Shown: positions 15,714 through 24,706 of the stretch, piece by piece
Numbering within the stretch: the first letter of the stretch is position 1
How the letters are laid out: each line of letters begins with the position of its first letter
Origin: Gammaproteobacteria bacterium
Lineage (GTDB): Bacteria; Pseudomonadota; Gammaproteobacteria; Steroidobacterales; Rariloculaceae
DNA length: 41,648 nucleotides
Direction of reading: 5' to 3'
Assembly: GCA_022820625.1 (NCBI GenBank)
Contig: JAJEFE010000060.1
Location: 1 to 41,648, forward strand
Made by a program: the position numbers and the translations under genes
The notes under the pieces: model-generated
The model's input: only the letters and a program-made list of their open reading frames with translations
Told to the model about the DNA's origin: nothing
Databases searched by the model: none

Positions 15714-17473
15714 TTTTCTCGACGAACCCGCGCGAAACCGGTCCCGATGCGCGGATTCCGGCGCCGCTCACGGTGGGTCTGGCCTTGCAGATTGCCGCTC
15801 TGGTGCTGCCGGGCGCCGTGCTGATTCCGACCATCGTGTTCCGCGGAGGCGGCCAACCCGAGGAGGTTCTGTTGTGGGCAGTGTTCGCCTCACTCGTCGC
15901 CAGCGGAGCAACCACGGCGATCCAGGCCCTGGGCGCGGGGCGTTTCGGCGCAGGCTACCTCATTGCCACGGGCACGTCCGGAGCCTCGATCGCGGTCAGC
16001 ATCGCCGCGCTCGAAGCGGGCGGCCCGGCTCTGCTCGCCTCGCTGGTCCTCGCCCTGGCGCTGTTTCAGTTCGCCTTCTCCGCCCGGCTCGCCCTGTTCC
16101 GGCGCATCCTCACGCCCACGGTGACGGGAACGATCATCATGCTGACTCCGGTCACGGTGATGCCGGTGATTTTCGAGCAGTTGAACAACGTGCCCGCGGG
16201 TACGCCGGCGGCAGGCGCTCCGTTGAGCGCGATCACGACACTGGCCGTCGTGGTCGGGATCATGCTGAAGGCGCGGGGCGTGCTGCGCCTGTGGGCGCCG
16301 ATCGTCGGCATCGTCGCCGGATCGCTGGTCTCGTTCGCGTTCGGCCTCTATGACATCGGCCGCATCGCGAATGCCCCGTGGATCGGTTTCCCGTCGGCCG
16401 AGTGGCCCGACCTCGATCTCGAGTTCGGAGCCGCCTTCTGGGCGCTGCTGCCGGCCTTCCTGTTCATTGCCGTGGTCTGCACGATTCAGACGATCAGCGG
16501 ATCGGTGGCGATCCAGCGGGTGTCCTGGCGTACGCCCAGGGCGATCGATTTCCGGGCGGTCCAGGGCGCGGTCGCCGCGGACTCGGCGGGCAACCTGCTG
16601 GCGGCGCTCACCGGTTCGATGCCGCTGGGGAACCGTCCAACGGGTACGTCGCTGGCCGAGATCACGGGAATCGCTTCCCGATCCATCGGCATCGCACTGG
16701 GTGCGGTATTCGTCCTCCTGGCGTGCCTGCCGAAAGCCCTCGCCGTGGTCCTTGCGATACCCGGCCCGGTCACGGCGACGTTCATCACGATCACGATGGC
16801 GGCCATCTTCATTATCGGCGTGAAGGTGGTCGTGCACGACGGCATCGACTACCGCAACGGCGCGATCGTCGGCGTCGCGTTCTGGACCGGCATCGGGTTC
16901 GAGAACGGCGTCATCTTTCCCGAATTCGTGGCCGGACTGACGGGCGGACTTCCGCCGAACGGAATGATCGCCGGGGGTGTGGTCGCCATCGCCGCGACGC
17001 TGTTCATGGAACTGACGAAACCGCGCAGAAGCAGGATCGAGGTCGCATTCGAGCCTTCGGCCCTGCACGACATCCGCGCGTTCATGGCCGGCTTCGTATC
17101 ACGATCGGGCTGGGACGAAGCGATGGCGGCTCGCCTCGACGCGGTCGGCGAAGAGACCCTGCTGACGCTTCTGGCGGCGGATGAAGACGCCCCGGAAGCG
17201 GAGCCGAGGCGGCTGCTGGTCGTGGCGCGCCGCGAAGACGGCGGCGCGACGCTCGAGTTCATCGCCTCGCGAGGGGAGGATAATCTGCAGGACCGGATCG
17301 CGCTGCTTGGCGATACCGGCGCCAGCGAGGTACTGGAACGGGAGGTCTCGCTTCGCCTGTTGCGTCACCTCGCATCCTCGGTTCGCCACCAGCAGTACCA
17401 TGACACGGACATCGTGACGGTCCGCGTGGAGCCTGGCGGGCCGCTCGCCCAGGACAGCGTTGGCAGGTCCTGA
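15710..17473 (+). CDS. SLC23/NAT-like (xanthine/uracil permease family) transporter with extra C-terminal domain
   Basis: The 587-residue protein has a membrane part (about 15-445) of the nucleobase/ascorbate-transporter type. Visible elements are LPGAVLIPTIVFRGGG, a TGTSGASIAVSI segment, QTISGSVAIQRVSWRTPRAIDF and a TGSMPLGNRPTGTSLAEITGIASR region matching the family's transport motif. A soluble tail (about 460-580) follows, with AARLDAVGEETLLTLL and a YHDTDIVTVRVE end, faintly like an RsbW-type ATPase fold. The start overlaps the DctM stop. Coupling to a TRAP operon suggests a related or alternative solute, but the substrate is unknown. Confidence 0.8.
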   Translation: MIFSTNPRETGPDARIPAPLTVGLALQIAALVLPGAVLIPTIVFRGGGQPEEVLLWAVFASLVASGATTAIQALGAGRFGAGYLIATGTSGASIAVSIAALEAGGPALLASLVLALALFQFAFSARLALFRRILTPTVTGTIIMLTPVTVMPVIFEQLNNVPAGTPAAGAPLSAITTLAVVVGIMLKARGVLRLWAPIVGIVAGSLVSFAFGLYDIGRIANAPWIGFPSAEWPDLDLEFGAAFWALLPAFLFIAVVCTIQTISGSVAIQRVSWRTPRAIDFRAVQGAVAADSAGNLLAALTGSMPLGNRPTGTSLAEITGIASRSIGIALGAVFVLLACLPKALAVVLAIPGPVTATFITITMAAIFIIGVKVVVHDGIDYRNGAIVGVAFWTGIGFENGVIFPEFVAGLTGGLPPNGMIAGGVVAIAATLFMELTKPRRSRIEVAFEPSALHDIRAFMAGFVSRSGWDEAMAARLDAVGEETLLTLLAADEDAPEAEPRRLLVVARREDGGATLEFIASRGEDNLQDRIALLGDTGASEVLEREVSLRLLRHLASSVRHQQYHDTDIVTVRVEPGGPLAQDSVGRS

Positions 17474-17658
17474 CGCTCATCGGTGTCTCGAAGCTCATCC
17501 TGCCGCTACCCGATGAGACCTGACTCCTGCCGGTGTTCGCCATCCTGGGTGCAGCGCTGCTCGCGCCCTTTTGGTGGAGGCGCCTCACATCGCAAGGGTT
17601 CGATGCCGGGCACGGCCCCTGACTTTCGGCAACCTTCGCTGGAAGCCCGGCTGCCGTT

Positions 17659-18441
17659 CTATCGGCCCTTCCAGGACGGCGCGCGTTTCTCGGCGAATGC
17701 CCGCGCGCCCTCCTTCAGGTCCTCGCTGTCGTAGAGCCGGTCCACGGTCGGAATCTGGCGTTTCATCACCCTGCTGAGGGCATCCTGCGACCGCAGGTTT
17801 TCGGATTCGCGAACAACTTCCTTGATTGCCGCGAACACGAGGGGCGGTCCGCTCGCGAGCAGGCGTGCAAGTTCCCAGGCGCGGTCCAGCAGCGCGTCCG
17901 GTTCCAGCACCTCGTTGACGATGCCCCAGCGCCGGGCCTCTCCGGCGTCCATGAAGCGGCCTGTCAGCAGCAGTTCCATGGCGACGTGCCAGGGCATGCG
18001 CTTCGGCAACTTGATGCTGGCCGCATCGGCGACGGTGCCGGCATTGATCTCGGGCAGGCCGAACCGTGCCGAAGAGGACGCCAGGATCAGGTCGCAGGAG
18101 AGCGCCAGTTCGAATCCGCCCCCGACGGCGATGCCGTTGACCGCCGCGATCAGAGGCTTGTTCAGCCCCGGCAGTTCCTGTATGCCGCCGAATCCTCCGA
18201 CGCCGTAGTCGCCGTCGACCGGATCGCCGGCGGCCGCCGCCTTCAGGTCCCACCCGGCGCTGAAGAACCGGTCGCCGGCGCCGGTGACGATGGCGACACG
18301 TGCGTCCGGATCGTCGCGGAAGGCCTTGAAGGTATCGCCCATGATGCGGCTTGTGGCCAGGTCGATGGCATTGGCCTTCGGGCGGTCCAGGGTGACCTCA
18401 AGGATGCCGCCCTCGCTCCGGGTTCTGATCGGATCGCTCAT
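17659..18441 (-). CDS. caiD: Crotonobetainyl-CoA hydratase (carnitinyl-CoA dehydratase) CaiD-like
   Basis: This 260-residue crotonase follows E. coli CaiD closely along its N-terminal half: ILEVTLDRPKANAID, FRDDPDARVAIVTGAGDRFF and SAGWDLKAAAAGD, with a FAEKRAPSWKGR end that also matches. The oxyanion-hole GWDLKAA and GIAVGGG elements and two active-site glutamates (Glu111 in GGGFELAL and Glu131 in LPEINAG) are present. It hydrates crotonobetainyl-CoA to L-carnitinyl-CoA reversibly in the cytosol. Its ATG overlaps the stop of the ADP-forming ligase (ATGA), and it is the last gene of the minus-strand carnitine operon. Confidence 0.9.
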   Translation of the reverse strand: MSDPIRTRSEGGILEVTLDRPKANAIDLATSRIMGDTFKAFRDDPDARVAIVTGAGDRFFSAGWDLKAAAAGDPVDGDYGVGGFGGIQELPGLNKPLIAAVNGIAVGGGFELALSCDLILASSSARFGLPEINAGTVADAASIKLPKRMPWHVAMELLLTGRFMDAGEARRWGIVNEVLEPDALLDRAWELARLLASGPPLVFAAIKEVVRESENLRSQDALSRVMKRQIPTVDRLYDSEDLKEGARAFAEKRAPSWKGR

Positions 18442-20633
18442 GATTCGGTCTCTCCTGTACAGTCGCCGGCTTCGGGCGCATCCGTGGCCGTGTCAGCCTC
18501 CCTGGTTCGGAGCAGCGCATCGAGCGCCACCACGCCCTGGCCGCGCGGCCTTATGCCCAGCGGATTGACATCGAGTTCTTCCAGCCGGTCGAAGTTGTCC
18601 GCGCCATACTGCGCGATCGCGAGGATCGCGTCGACCGCTGCATCGAGGTCGGCGGGCGGCGCGCCGCGATAGCCCGCCAGGATCGGCGCGCACCTGAGCC
18701 CCGCAAGCGCGTTGCGCACTTCTTCGCGCGTCACCGGCAGCAGCAACGTCACGCTGTCCCCCATGAGTTCAACCAGTGCGCCGCCCGAGCCCACGGTCAG
18801 CATCAGTCCGAACAACGGATCCCGATGCAGGCCGGCAATCAGCTCCGCCACAGTGCCCGCTTCGAAGCGCTCCACGAGCAGCCGTGCTCCGGGCTCCGCT
18901 TCGACGGCCGCCGTTGCATCCGAATCCCGAAGCGCGCCAAACAGCGCTACGGCAGCGTCACGAACTTCGTGCGAACCGGAAAGATCGAGCTTTACAGCGC
19001 CGTGCTCCGTCTTGTGCGAGATGCCGAGCGCCTTCAGAACCACCGGCGCGCCGAGGCATTCGGCAGCGGCCACCGCCTCCTCGGCGCTTGCGGCTGTCCG
19101 GCCGTCCGGTACGGGGACGCCTGCAGCGGCAAGACGGGTCTTCGCCGTGGCCTCGTCGAGCAACACGGGCGCGGTTGCGGCGACCGTGCGGGATACGAGT
19201 GGCCGGTGTTCCGGCGAACGCCAGGCAGCGCCCACGCAAACCGCGCATTCGATCGCGCCCAGGGCTTCGCGCACGCCGGCAAGCGGCGCGATGCCGCGCC
19301 CGATCAGTTCGGCGGCGGTCTCCTCGGGCAGGTTTTCCGGCAGCGTCGCGATGATCGCGCCGCGGGTTCCGGCGGCGGCCACGGCGCGGCCGAAGGCCTG
19401 CTGCGTGACCTGCCAGTCATCGATGCGGCAGCGGTCGCCGCGGGGGAAGTCGAGCACCACCGCTGCGATGTCGAAAGGCCCCCTGACGAAGGCCGTGAAC
19501 GTCTCGGTGAGGGCGGCTTCGTTTCCCCAACTGAAGGTGTGGTAATCGAGGGGATTGGCCACGGAAACGAGCGGATGGACGGTGGCGGCCACGGCGGCGG
19601 CGTGGTCCGGGCCAAGCATCGGCAATGTCAGCCCGGTTTCGTCAACCGCATCGGCCACCACGCCCGCCTCGCCACCGGAACAGCACATGACACCGATGCG
19701 CTTGCCGTCCAGGGGACCGTGCACATGAAGCAGCTTCAGCGTTTCGATGAGTTCGGGAATGCCTGTTACCCTGGCAAACCCCAGCCGCCGCATGAAAGCC
19801 CGCGCCCCGGCGTCGGAACCGGCGATGGATGCGGTGTGGCTCAGGGTCGCTGCGCGGCCGCGTTTCGAGGCACCGGCCTTCATCACCACCACGGGTACGC
19901 CTTGCTCGCGCGCCTTCCTCGCCAGCGCTTCGTAGCCCGCGACCGAATCGAACGCCTCGACGTGCAGTCCCAGCGCGCTCACCCGGCCGTCATCGAGCAG
20001 CGCGTGCGCAAGCGCGGAGACGCCGAGCTGCGCCTGGTTGCCCGCGGTCACCATGAAGGCGACCGGCAGCGAGCGCTGCTGCATGGTCAGACTGATGGCG
20101 ATGTTCGACGACTGCGTGATGATGGCGACACCGCGCCCGGCGGCGGCCAGGGGCCGTCCACCGTGCTGATCCGGCCAGAGCGCCACGCGGTCGAGGAAGT
20201 TGAGCAGTCCGTAGCAGTTGGGTCCGATAATCGGCATCGTTGCGGCCGCCGCAACAAGTTCGCTCTCAAGCTCGCCGCCGTCCGGCGCTTCCCGAAATCC
20301 CGATGCATAGCAGACAGCGCCGCCGGCGCCGAGGAGGGCAAGGTCGGCGACCGCGGATACCGTGGCATGGCGGTTGACGGCGATAAACGCCGCGTCCGGC
20401 GCTCCTGGAAGGTCCGCCACTGTTGGAAACACCGGCCGGCCCTCCACGCCTGTGAACGTGGGGTGAACCGGCCAGATATCGCCGTCGAACCCCAGCCGGT
20501 CGCACTGCCTGATTACTTTCGCCGCAGCGCTCCCGCCGATCACCGCGATCGTGCGCGGGCGCAGGACCCGCGCCAGCCGTGCACCGGCAGGCAAAGCCGG
20601 GCCGCCGGAGCCTCGGGCCGTGCGCCCGGCCAT
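18438..20633 (-). CDS. ADP-forming acyl-CoA (acetate-CoA ligase family) synthetase, probably for betaine-type acids
   Basis: The 731-residue single-chain NDP-forming ligase has the order CoA-binding domain (TIAVIGGS, about 29-36), succinyl-CoA-synthetase-like domains with the phosphohistidine His266 in LSHTASIAGSD, then an ATP-grasp domain (about 510-720; EEAVAAAECLGAPVVLKALG, KTEHGAVKLDL). Start ATG 20633 lies 2 bp after the acyl-CoA dehydrogenase stop, and the stop overlaps caiD. The family makes acyl-CoA plus ADP and Pi from acid, CoA and ATP, reversibly. In this operon the likely acids are gamma-butyrobetaine, crotonobetaine or carnitine (inference), taking the role of AMP-forming CaiC. 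The frame stays open upstream of this start, but that part is antisense-like and not coding. Confidence 0.85.
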   Translation of the reverse strand: MAGRTARGSGGPALPAGARLARVLRPRTIAVIGGSAAAKVIRQCDRLGFDGDIWPVHPTFTGVEGRPVFPTVADLPGAPDAAFIAVNRHATVSAVADLALLGAGGAVCYASGFREAPDGGELESELVAAAATMPIIGPNCYGLLNFLDRVALWPDQHGGRPLAAAGRGVAIITQSSNIAISLTMQQRSLPVAFMVTAGNQAQLGVSALAHALLDDGRVSALGLHVEAFDSVAGYEALARKAREQGVPVVVMKAGASKRGRAATLSHTASIAGSDAGARAFMRRLGFARVTGIPELIETLKLLHVHGPLDGKRIGVMCCSGGEAGVVADAVDETGLTLPMLGPDHAAAVAATVHPLVSVANPLDYHTFSWGNEAALTETFTAFVRGPFDIAAVVLDFPRGDRCRIDDWQVTQQAFGRAVAAAGTRGAIIATLPENLPEETAAELIGRGIAPLAGVREALGAIECAVCVGAAWRSPEHRPLVSRTVAATAPVLLDEATAKTRLAAAGVPVPDGRTAASAEEAVAAAECLGAPVVLKALGISHKTEHGAVKLDLSGSHEVRDAAVALFGALRDSDATAAVEAEPGARLLVERFEAGTVAELIAGLHRDPLFGLMLTVGSGGALVELMGDSVTLLLPVTREEVRNALAGLRCAPILAGYRGAPPADLDAAVDAILAIAQYGADNFDRLEELDVNPLGIRPRGQGVVALDALLRTREADTATDAPEAGDCTGETES

Positions 20634-20635
20634 GT

Positions 20636-21802
20636 TCAGGCGCCGAGGGGACGCAGCAGCTCGCGTCCGATGATGTGCCGCTGTATTTCCGAGGTGCCGT
20701 CCCAGATGCGTTCCACGCGGGCGTCCCGCCAGAACCGCTCCAGTGGGAGGTCGTTCATGAGGCCCATGCCGCCGAACACCTGGACGGCTTCGTCGGTGAC
20801 GCGCGCGAGCATCTCGGTCGCGTACAGCTTGGCCGAGGCGATTTCGCGATTCGCCGCGAGCCCCCGGTCGAGGCGCCAGGCGGCGGCCAGCGTCAGCCAG
20901 TCCGCGGCGTCGATCTCGGTGATCATGTCCGCGAGCTTGAAGGAAACGCCCTGAAAACGGCCGATGGGCCGTCCGAACTGGCGCCGCTCCGCCGCGTGGG
21001 CAAGGGCCAGGTCGAAGGCGCGCCGGGCGCGGCCGACACACATGGCGGCCACGGTAAGGCGGGACCCGTACAGCCACTCGTTCGCAAGGTCGAAGCCGCG
21101 GTGCGCCTCGCCGAGCACCTGCGCGGCCGGCAGCCGGCACTTGTCGAACATGAGAATGCTGTTGTGATAGCCCCTGTGCGAGACGGACTCGTAGCCGGGA
21201 CGGATCCCGAAGCCGGGCGTACCGCGGTCCACCAGGAAACAGGTGATGTGCTTCCTGGGTCCCCGGGGCGTATCCTCCTCGCCGCTGGCGACGAATACGA
21301 TGATGAAGTCGGCGATGTCGGCGTGGGAGATGAAATGCTTGCTGCCGTTCAGGATCCAGTCGCTGCCGTCGCGGCGCGCCTCGCAGCGCATGGCGCGCAA
21401 GTCGGATCCTGCCGCGGGCTCCGTCATGGCCAGCGCATCGAAGCGTTCGCCCCGCGCCGCGGGAAGCAGGTAACGCGCGCGCTGCTCCTCGTTGCAGGCC
21501 ATGAGGATTGCAGAGGGGCGCCCCCAGAAGACGCTGAGCGCCATGGACGGACGGCCCAGTTCGCGCTCCAGCAGGGTCAGGGTCAGGTGGTCGAGACCGC
21601 CGCCGCCGACGTCCACCGGCAGGTTCGGGGCATAGAAGCCCATCTCGATGATCTTGTTCTTGATCTCCTCGCCCAGTTCGGGCGCGACCCGGCCGCTGCG
21701 CTCGACTTCCTCTTCGTGGGGGTAGAGTTCCCGCTCCACGAAGTCGCGCACGGAGTCCACTACCATCTGTTGTTCGGAGGTCAGTTCGAAGTCCAACGTC
21801 AT
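20636..21802 (-). CDS. Acyl-CoA dehydrogenase, probable gamma-butyrobetainyl-CoA/crotonobetainyl-CoA type
   Basis: The 388-residue flavoprotein has the normal ACAD layout: N-terminal helices from [17 protein letters not shown], the FAD segment [14 protein letters not shown] (about 138-151), and the C-terminal [13 protein letters not shown] and [13 protein letters not shown] motifs. At the usual catalytic glutamate position of the EGTSEIQ motif there is Asp (Asp368). The alternative helix-G position does not show an obvious Glu either. ATG 21802 overlaps the stop of the carnitine dehydrogenase gene (ATGA). Context suggests oxidation of gamma-butyrobetainyl-CoA to crotonobetainyl-CoA, with electrons passed to ETF. 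General ACAD identity is firm and the substrate is inferred. Confidence 0.87.
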   Translation of the reverse strand: MTLDFELTSEQQMVVDSVRDFVERELYPHEEEVERSGRVAPELGEEIKNKIIEMGFYAPNLPVDVGGGGLDHLTLTLLERELGRPSMALSVFWGRPSAILMACNEEQRARYLLPAARGERFDALAMTEPAAGSDLRAMRCEARRDGSDWILNGSKHFISHADIADFIIVFVASGEEDTPRGPRKHITCFLVDRGTPGFGIRPGYESVSHRGYHNSILMFDKCRLPAAQVLGEAHRGFDLANEWLYGSRLTVAAMCVGRARRAFDLALAHAAERRQFGRPIGRFQGVSFKLADMITEIDAADWLTLAAAWRLDRGLAANREIASAKLYATEMLARVTDEAVQVFGGMGLMNDLPLERFWRDARVERIWDGTSEIQRHIIGRELLRPLGA

Positions 21803-22809
21803 CCTCCCGGCGTACGCCCGTTCCGCCCTTCGCCCAGCCGGCGCGCCTCGTCCTCGGCAAGCGTACGCCCGGCGCCGATCTCGTAGCGCCTGAGCGCCTG
21901 CATGATGGCAACCAGGCAGTCGTCGCGCAATCGCTCCAGTTCCTTCACCGACCTTCCGGCAGCCTGACGCCGCGTCCCCTCCGCCATCCGGGCGATCAGT
22001 TCGCCGCTGAGTTCCGGCGCCTCGAGCCGGGTCCACGGCAGCTTGAGCGCCGGACCGAACTGCTTCATGAAATCCTCCATCCCGGCGTCGCCCCCCGCCA
22101 GGTGAAACGTCAGGCACGTGCCCATGAACGCCCAGCGCAGGCCCGGCCCGTAGACGATGGCCGCATCGAGCTCTTCAGTCGTCGCCACGCCGTCGTTCAC
22201 CAGGTGCAGGAGTTCGCGCCACAGGGCTTCCTGCAGGCGATCGGAGAGGAAGCCTTCGATCTCGGCACGCACCCTGAGGGGATGCATCCCGAGTTCGCGG
22301 TAGAACGCGATGGCATGGTCGATGCTCGCCGACGAGGTTTGCCTGCCGCCCAGCACCTCGACAAGCGGTAAAAGGTAGACCGGGTTGAAGGGATGCCCGA
22401 CCACGAGGCGCTGCGGATATTGACACCGCGATTGAATCTCGGTCGGCAACAGGCCAGAGGTGCTCGATGCGACGACGACGTCCGGCGGCGCTTCCGCGTC
22501 GATTTCTTCATGAAGGGACTGTTTCAGGGCAAGCCGTTCCGGCGCGCTCTCCTGGATGAAATCCGCGGCCCGGCATGCGGCGCCCAACGAGTCGGCGCAA
22601 CGCAGGCGATCGGGACTGGCGCCGCCATACAGGCCGACTTTTTCCAGCGCGGGCCAGGCATTCCCGACCGCGCTGGTGAGGCGCCTCTGCCAGCCCAGTG
22701 CGGGATCCCAGGCCACCACGTCGAGCCCGTGGGCGAGCGCCCGCGCCGCCCAGCCGGCGCCGATGACGCCGGTTCCTACGACGGCCAGGGTGCGGACAGG
22801 TCGATGCAT
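21799..22809 (-). CDS. cdhA: L-carnitine 3-dehydrogenase
   Basis: The 336-residue protein belongs to the 3-hydroxyacyl-CoA dehydrogenase superfamily. It has an N-terminal Rossmann fold ([11 protein letters not shown], GxGxxG at 12-17; [16 protein letters not shown]) and the substrate-domain motif [16 protein letters not shown] (catalytic His139). The long [39 protein letters not shown] and [20 protein letters not shown] stretches are those of bacterial L-carnitine dehydrogenases. It oxidises L-carnitine to 3-dehydrocarnitine with NAD+. ATG 22809 was chosen because it gives the usual N-terminus. ATG 22830 and GTG 22839 are possible. It lies 68 bp after the cleavage-enzyme gene in the same operon. 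Confidence 0.93.
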   Translation of the reverse strand: MHRPVRTLAVVGTGVIGAGWAARALAHGLDVVAWDPALGWQRRLTSAVGNAWPALEKVGLYGGASPDRLRCADSLGAACRAADFIQESAPERLALKQSLHEEIDAEAPPDVVVASSTSGLLPTEIQSRCQYPQRLVVGHPFNPVYLLPLVEVLGGRQTSSASIDHAIAFYRELGMHPLRVRAEIEGFLSDRLQEALWRELLHLVNDGVATTEELDAAIVYGPGLRWAFMGTCLTFHLAGGDAGMEDFMKQFGPALKLPWTRLEAPELSGELIARMAEGTRRQAAGRSVKELERLRDDCLVAIMQALRRYEIGAGRTLAEDEARRLGEGRNGRTPGG

Positions 22810-22877
22810 GGACGGCGTGGCGCCAGCCATAGGGCACACAAGCGAAACAGAGGCAGGGACGGCATTGCGGGCCGGAG

Positions 22878-23768
22878 TCAGCCTCGCTTCACCAGGCCGA
22901 ACCTGTCGCGCGCTGCCTCGGGACCGAGGACGCGCGCCCCCATCATCTCGACGATGCCGCGGGCCTTCTCGACAAGCTGGGCATTGGTGGCAAAGACGCC
23001 CCGGCTGAGGTAGAGGTTGTCCTCCAGCCCGACCCGCACATGGCCGCCGAGCAGCACGGACTGCGCCGCGAACGGCATCTGGAAGCGGCTGATCGCGAAC
23101 GCGGTCCAGTTCGCGCCGGGCGGCAGAAGGTCAACCCATGATTTCATGATACCGGGCTCAGGCGGAGCGCCCCACGGGATGCCGAAGCAGAGCTGGAAGA
23201 GCGGCGGATCGTCGATCAGGCCTTCATCGATCATCTGCAACGCGAAACTCAGATGGCCGGTATCGAAGATCTCCATCTCCGGCCGCACGCCCAGTTCCTG
23301 AATGCGTTTCGCGCCCCGCCGGAGCATGTCCGGGGTGGAGACGTAGACCAGGCTGCCCTCGCCGAAATTATAGGAGCCGCAATCGAGGGAGCAGATTTCA
23401 GGCAGCAGCTCCTCGACGTGGGGAAGGCGGTCCAGCGCGCCGACCAGGTCGGTTTCCTCGCCGAAGTCCGTCGGCTGCTCGTCGGGGCCGATGAACAGGT
23501 CGCCCCCCATCCCCGCGGTCAGGTTGATCACCACATCCGTGCCGCAGTCGCGAATGCGCGCGACCACCTCGCGGTACAGCGATACGTCGCGGGCACCCTT
23601 GCCGGTGGCCGGGTCGCGGACATGGCAGTGCACGATCGCCGCCCCGGCCTTCGCGGCATCGATCGCCGAATCCGCGATCTGCTCCGGGGTAACGGGAATG
23701 TCGGGATGCCTGCCCACGGTATCGCCGGCGCCGGTGACGGCACACGTGATGATCACATCGGTATTCAT
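22878..23768 (-). CDS. cdhC: 3-dehydrocarnitine cleavage enzyme (BKACE family; 3-dehydrocarnitine:acetyl-CoA trimethylamine transferase)
   Basis: The 296-residue protein is a beta-keto acid cleavage enzyme. The barrel opens with [13 protein letters not shown], has the metal-binding HCHVRDP (His47, His49), [10 protein letters not shown], and the C-terminal [15 protein letters not shown] with the metal-ligand Glu. These stretches are close to Pseudomonas CdhC-type enzymes rather than lysine-pathway Kce. The reaction is 3-dehydrocarnitine plus acetyl-CoA to betainyl-CoA plus acetoacetate. A strong GGAGGAG lies 6 nt before ATG 23768. It is the first gene of the operon, next to L-carnitine dehydrogenase, which makes its substrate. 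Confidence 0.92.
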   Translation of the reverse strand: MNTDVIITCAVTGAGDTVGRHPDIPVTPEQIADSAIDAAKAGAAIVHCHVRDPATGKGARDVSLYREVVARIRDCGTDVVINLTAGMGGDLFIGPDEQPTDFGEETDLVGALDRLPHVEELLPEICSLDCGSYNFGEGSLVYVSTPDMLRRGAKRIQELGVRPEMEIFDTGHLSFALQMIDEGLIDDPPLFQLCFGIPWGAPPEPGIMKSWVDLLPPGANWTAFAISRFQMPFAAQSVLLGGHVRVGLEDNLYLSRGVFATNAQLVEKARGIVEMMGARVLGPEAARDRFGLVKRG

Positions 23769-23774
23769 GGGCAA

Positions 23775-23781
23775 CTCCTCC
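23775..23781 (-). promoter_or_regulatory. Strong Shine-Dalgarno site of the carnitine operon
   Basis: GGAGGAG followed by the spacer TTGCCC and ATG at 23768 sets the start of the first operon gene, instead of the TTG at 23774. No clear -35/-10 pair could be picked out. The operon promoter must lie in or beside the TonB-receptor relic upstream. Confidence 0.7.
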
Positions 23782-23802
23782 GGCGGGTTCGGTCCGGTCC
23801 GG

Positions 23803-24135
23803 GCTCGGACAGGCGCAGCGCGGAGCTGCCGTTGGCCAGGGGAATGTTGACAAAGCCCTCAAACGTGCTCACGAAATCTCCGTCCGTGATGCTCCAGCCC
23901 GAAGGTCCACGCCGGCGCTGAAAGCATTGGGGTCCGGCTTGTTGGCAACGATGCGCACCGCGCCGGACGTGGCGCTGGCAGCCGTATCGCCGCCGCCGCC
24001 ATCGGAGACTCCACGCATGACCATGGTGGTCGCGCCGGGAATCCGGCTTGAGATGTTGATGAAGGGCGACAGAGGTCTTTTCGAATGGAAATCGGGAAGC
24101 GGCGACCGAGCCGCGCGAGACAGTTTCACGAACAT
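23803..24135 (-). pseudogene. TonB-dependent receptor relic (deleted and frameshifted)
   Basis: One minus-strand frame encodes an INISSRIPGATTMVMRGVSDG plug-domain piece (from 24060 downward). It is followed almost at once by SATSGAVRIVANKPDPNAF, which in intact receptors lies roughly 80 residues later, so an internal deletion is likely. That frame stops at 23869. The adjacent frame continues the family pattern as [19 protein letters not shown] and SSALRL, so there is also a frameshift. The barrel (about 600 residues) is missing. The relic fills most of the 598-bp space between the carnitine operon and the cox cluster. The rest of that space shows no gene. Confidence 0.7.
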
Positions 24136-24366
24136 TGCCGGACATCTGAGATCCCCCTCAAGTTACACCCGACCATCCCGCACAATAGCACCACCAGTTC
24201 AACCTCCAAAAGTCTGCGATGCGTGAAACTATTTTCGTGTGCGACGCACGTTTGAACAATTGCGACATCTGCGCAGGACGCGCCTCGCCACCTCGCGCAG
24301 TTCAGCATCGGGCGTATGCCCGGATGGTATTGAACCCTGTGAAGAAGTGATCGCGGCTGCCCGCCG

Positions 24367-24627
24367 TCACTCCTCGTCGGCGTCGTCCCTGAGCCCCCAC
24401 CATGCCAGGCCGGCGTAGACCATAAGCCCGACGGTAACCACGGCGAAGGGCAGCGGCGGCAGCCAGAGGGGTACGTCGTTGATGCTCTCGTAGGGCCCGA
24501 TCCATCCGGCTGCGATCGCGCCGATGGCCAGTCCGATGACGATGCCGAACGCCAGCTTCGGCTGACTGCGCCACGTCAGCCCCCACAGAAGGAGGAAGAC
24601 GACAAAGGCAGTCATGGTCCAGAACAT
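24367..24627 (-). CDS. Small integral membrane protein of the cox cluster
   Basis: The 86-residue protein starts at ATG 24627 with GGAG 7 nt upstream. Three hydrophobic segments are visible (about 5-18, 27-43 and 58-75), followed by an acidic tail ending DDADEE. I do not recognise a named family. It is the last gene of the minus-strand cytochrome oxidase cluster, 79 bp after subunit IV, and may be an assembly or accessory protein. The role is inferred from position only. Confidence 0.65.
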   Translation of the reverse strand: MFWTMTAFVVFLLLWGLTWRSQPKLAFGIVIGLAIGAIAAGWIGPYESINDVPLWLPPLPFAVVTVGLMVYAGLAWWGLRDDADEE

Positions 24628-24706
24628 CGCAGTCTCCGTGTCTTGGCGAGGCCAGTCTTCAGTGTTCTGGCGAGGCCGGTCTTCAGTCAGATTACCCCGG
24701 CCCGCC

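Noticed and set aside
17474..17658. A hydrophobic peptide readable at about 17524-17621 (LLPVFAILGAALLAPFWW)
   Set aside because: It might be the remnant of a membrane-protein end, but it is preceded by a stop, has no start codon and is too short to assign. I treat the 185 bp between the convergent genes as intergenic.
18825..20954. 709-residue plus-strand frame over the CoA-ligase gene
   Set aside because: It has no recognisable domain and Arg/Gly/His-rich shadow composition. The minus strand has the ligase motifs and operon overlaps.
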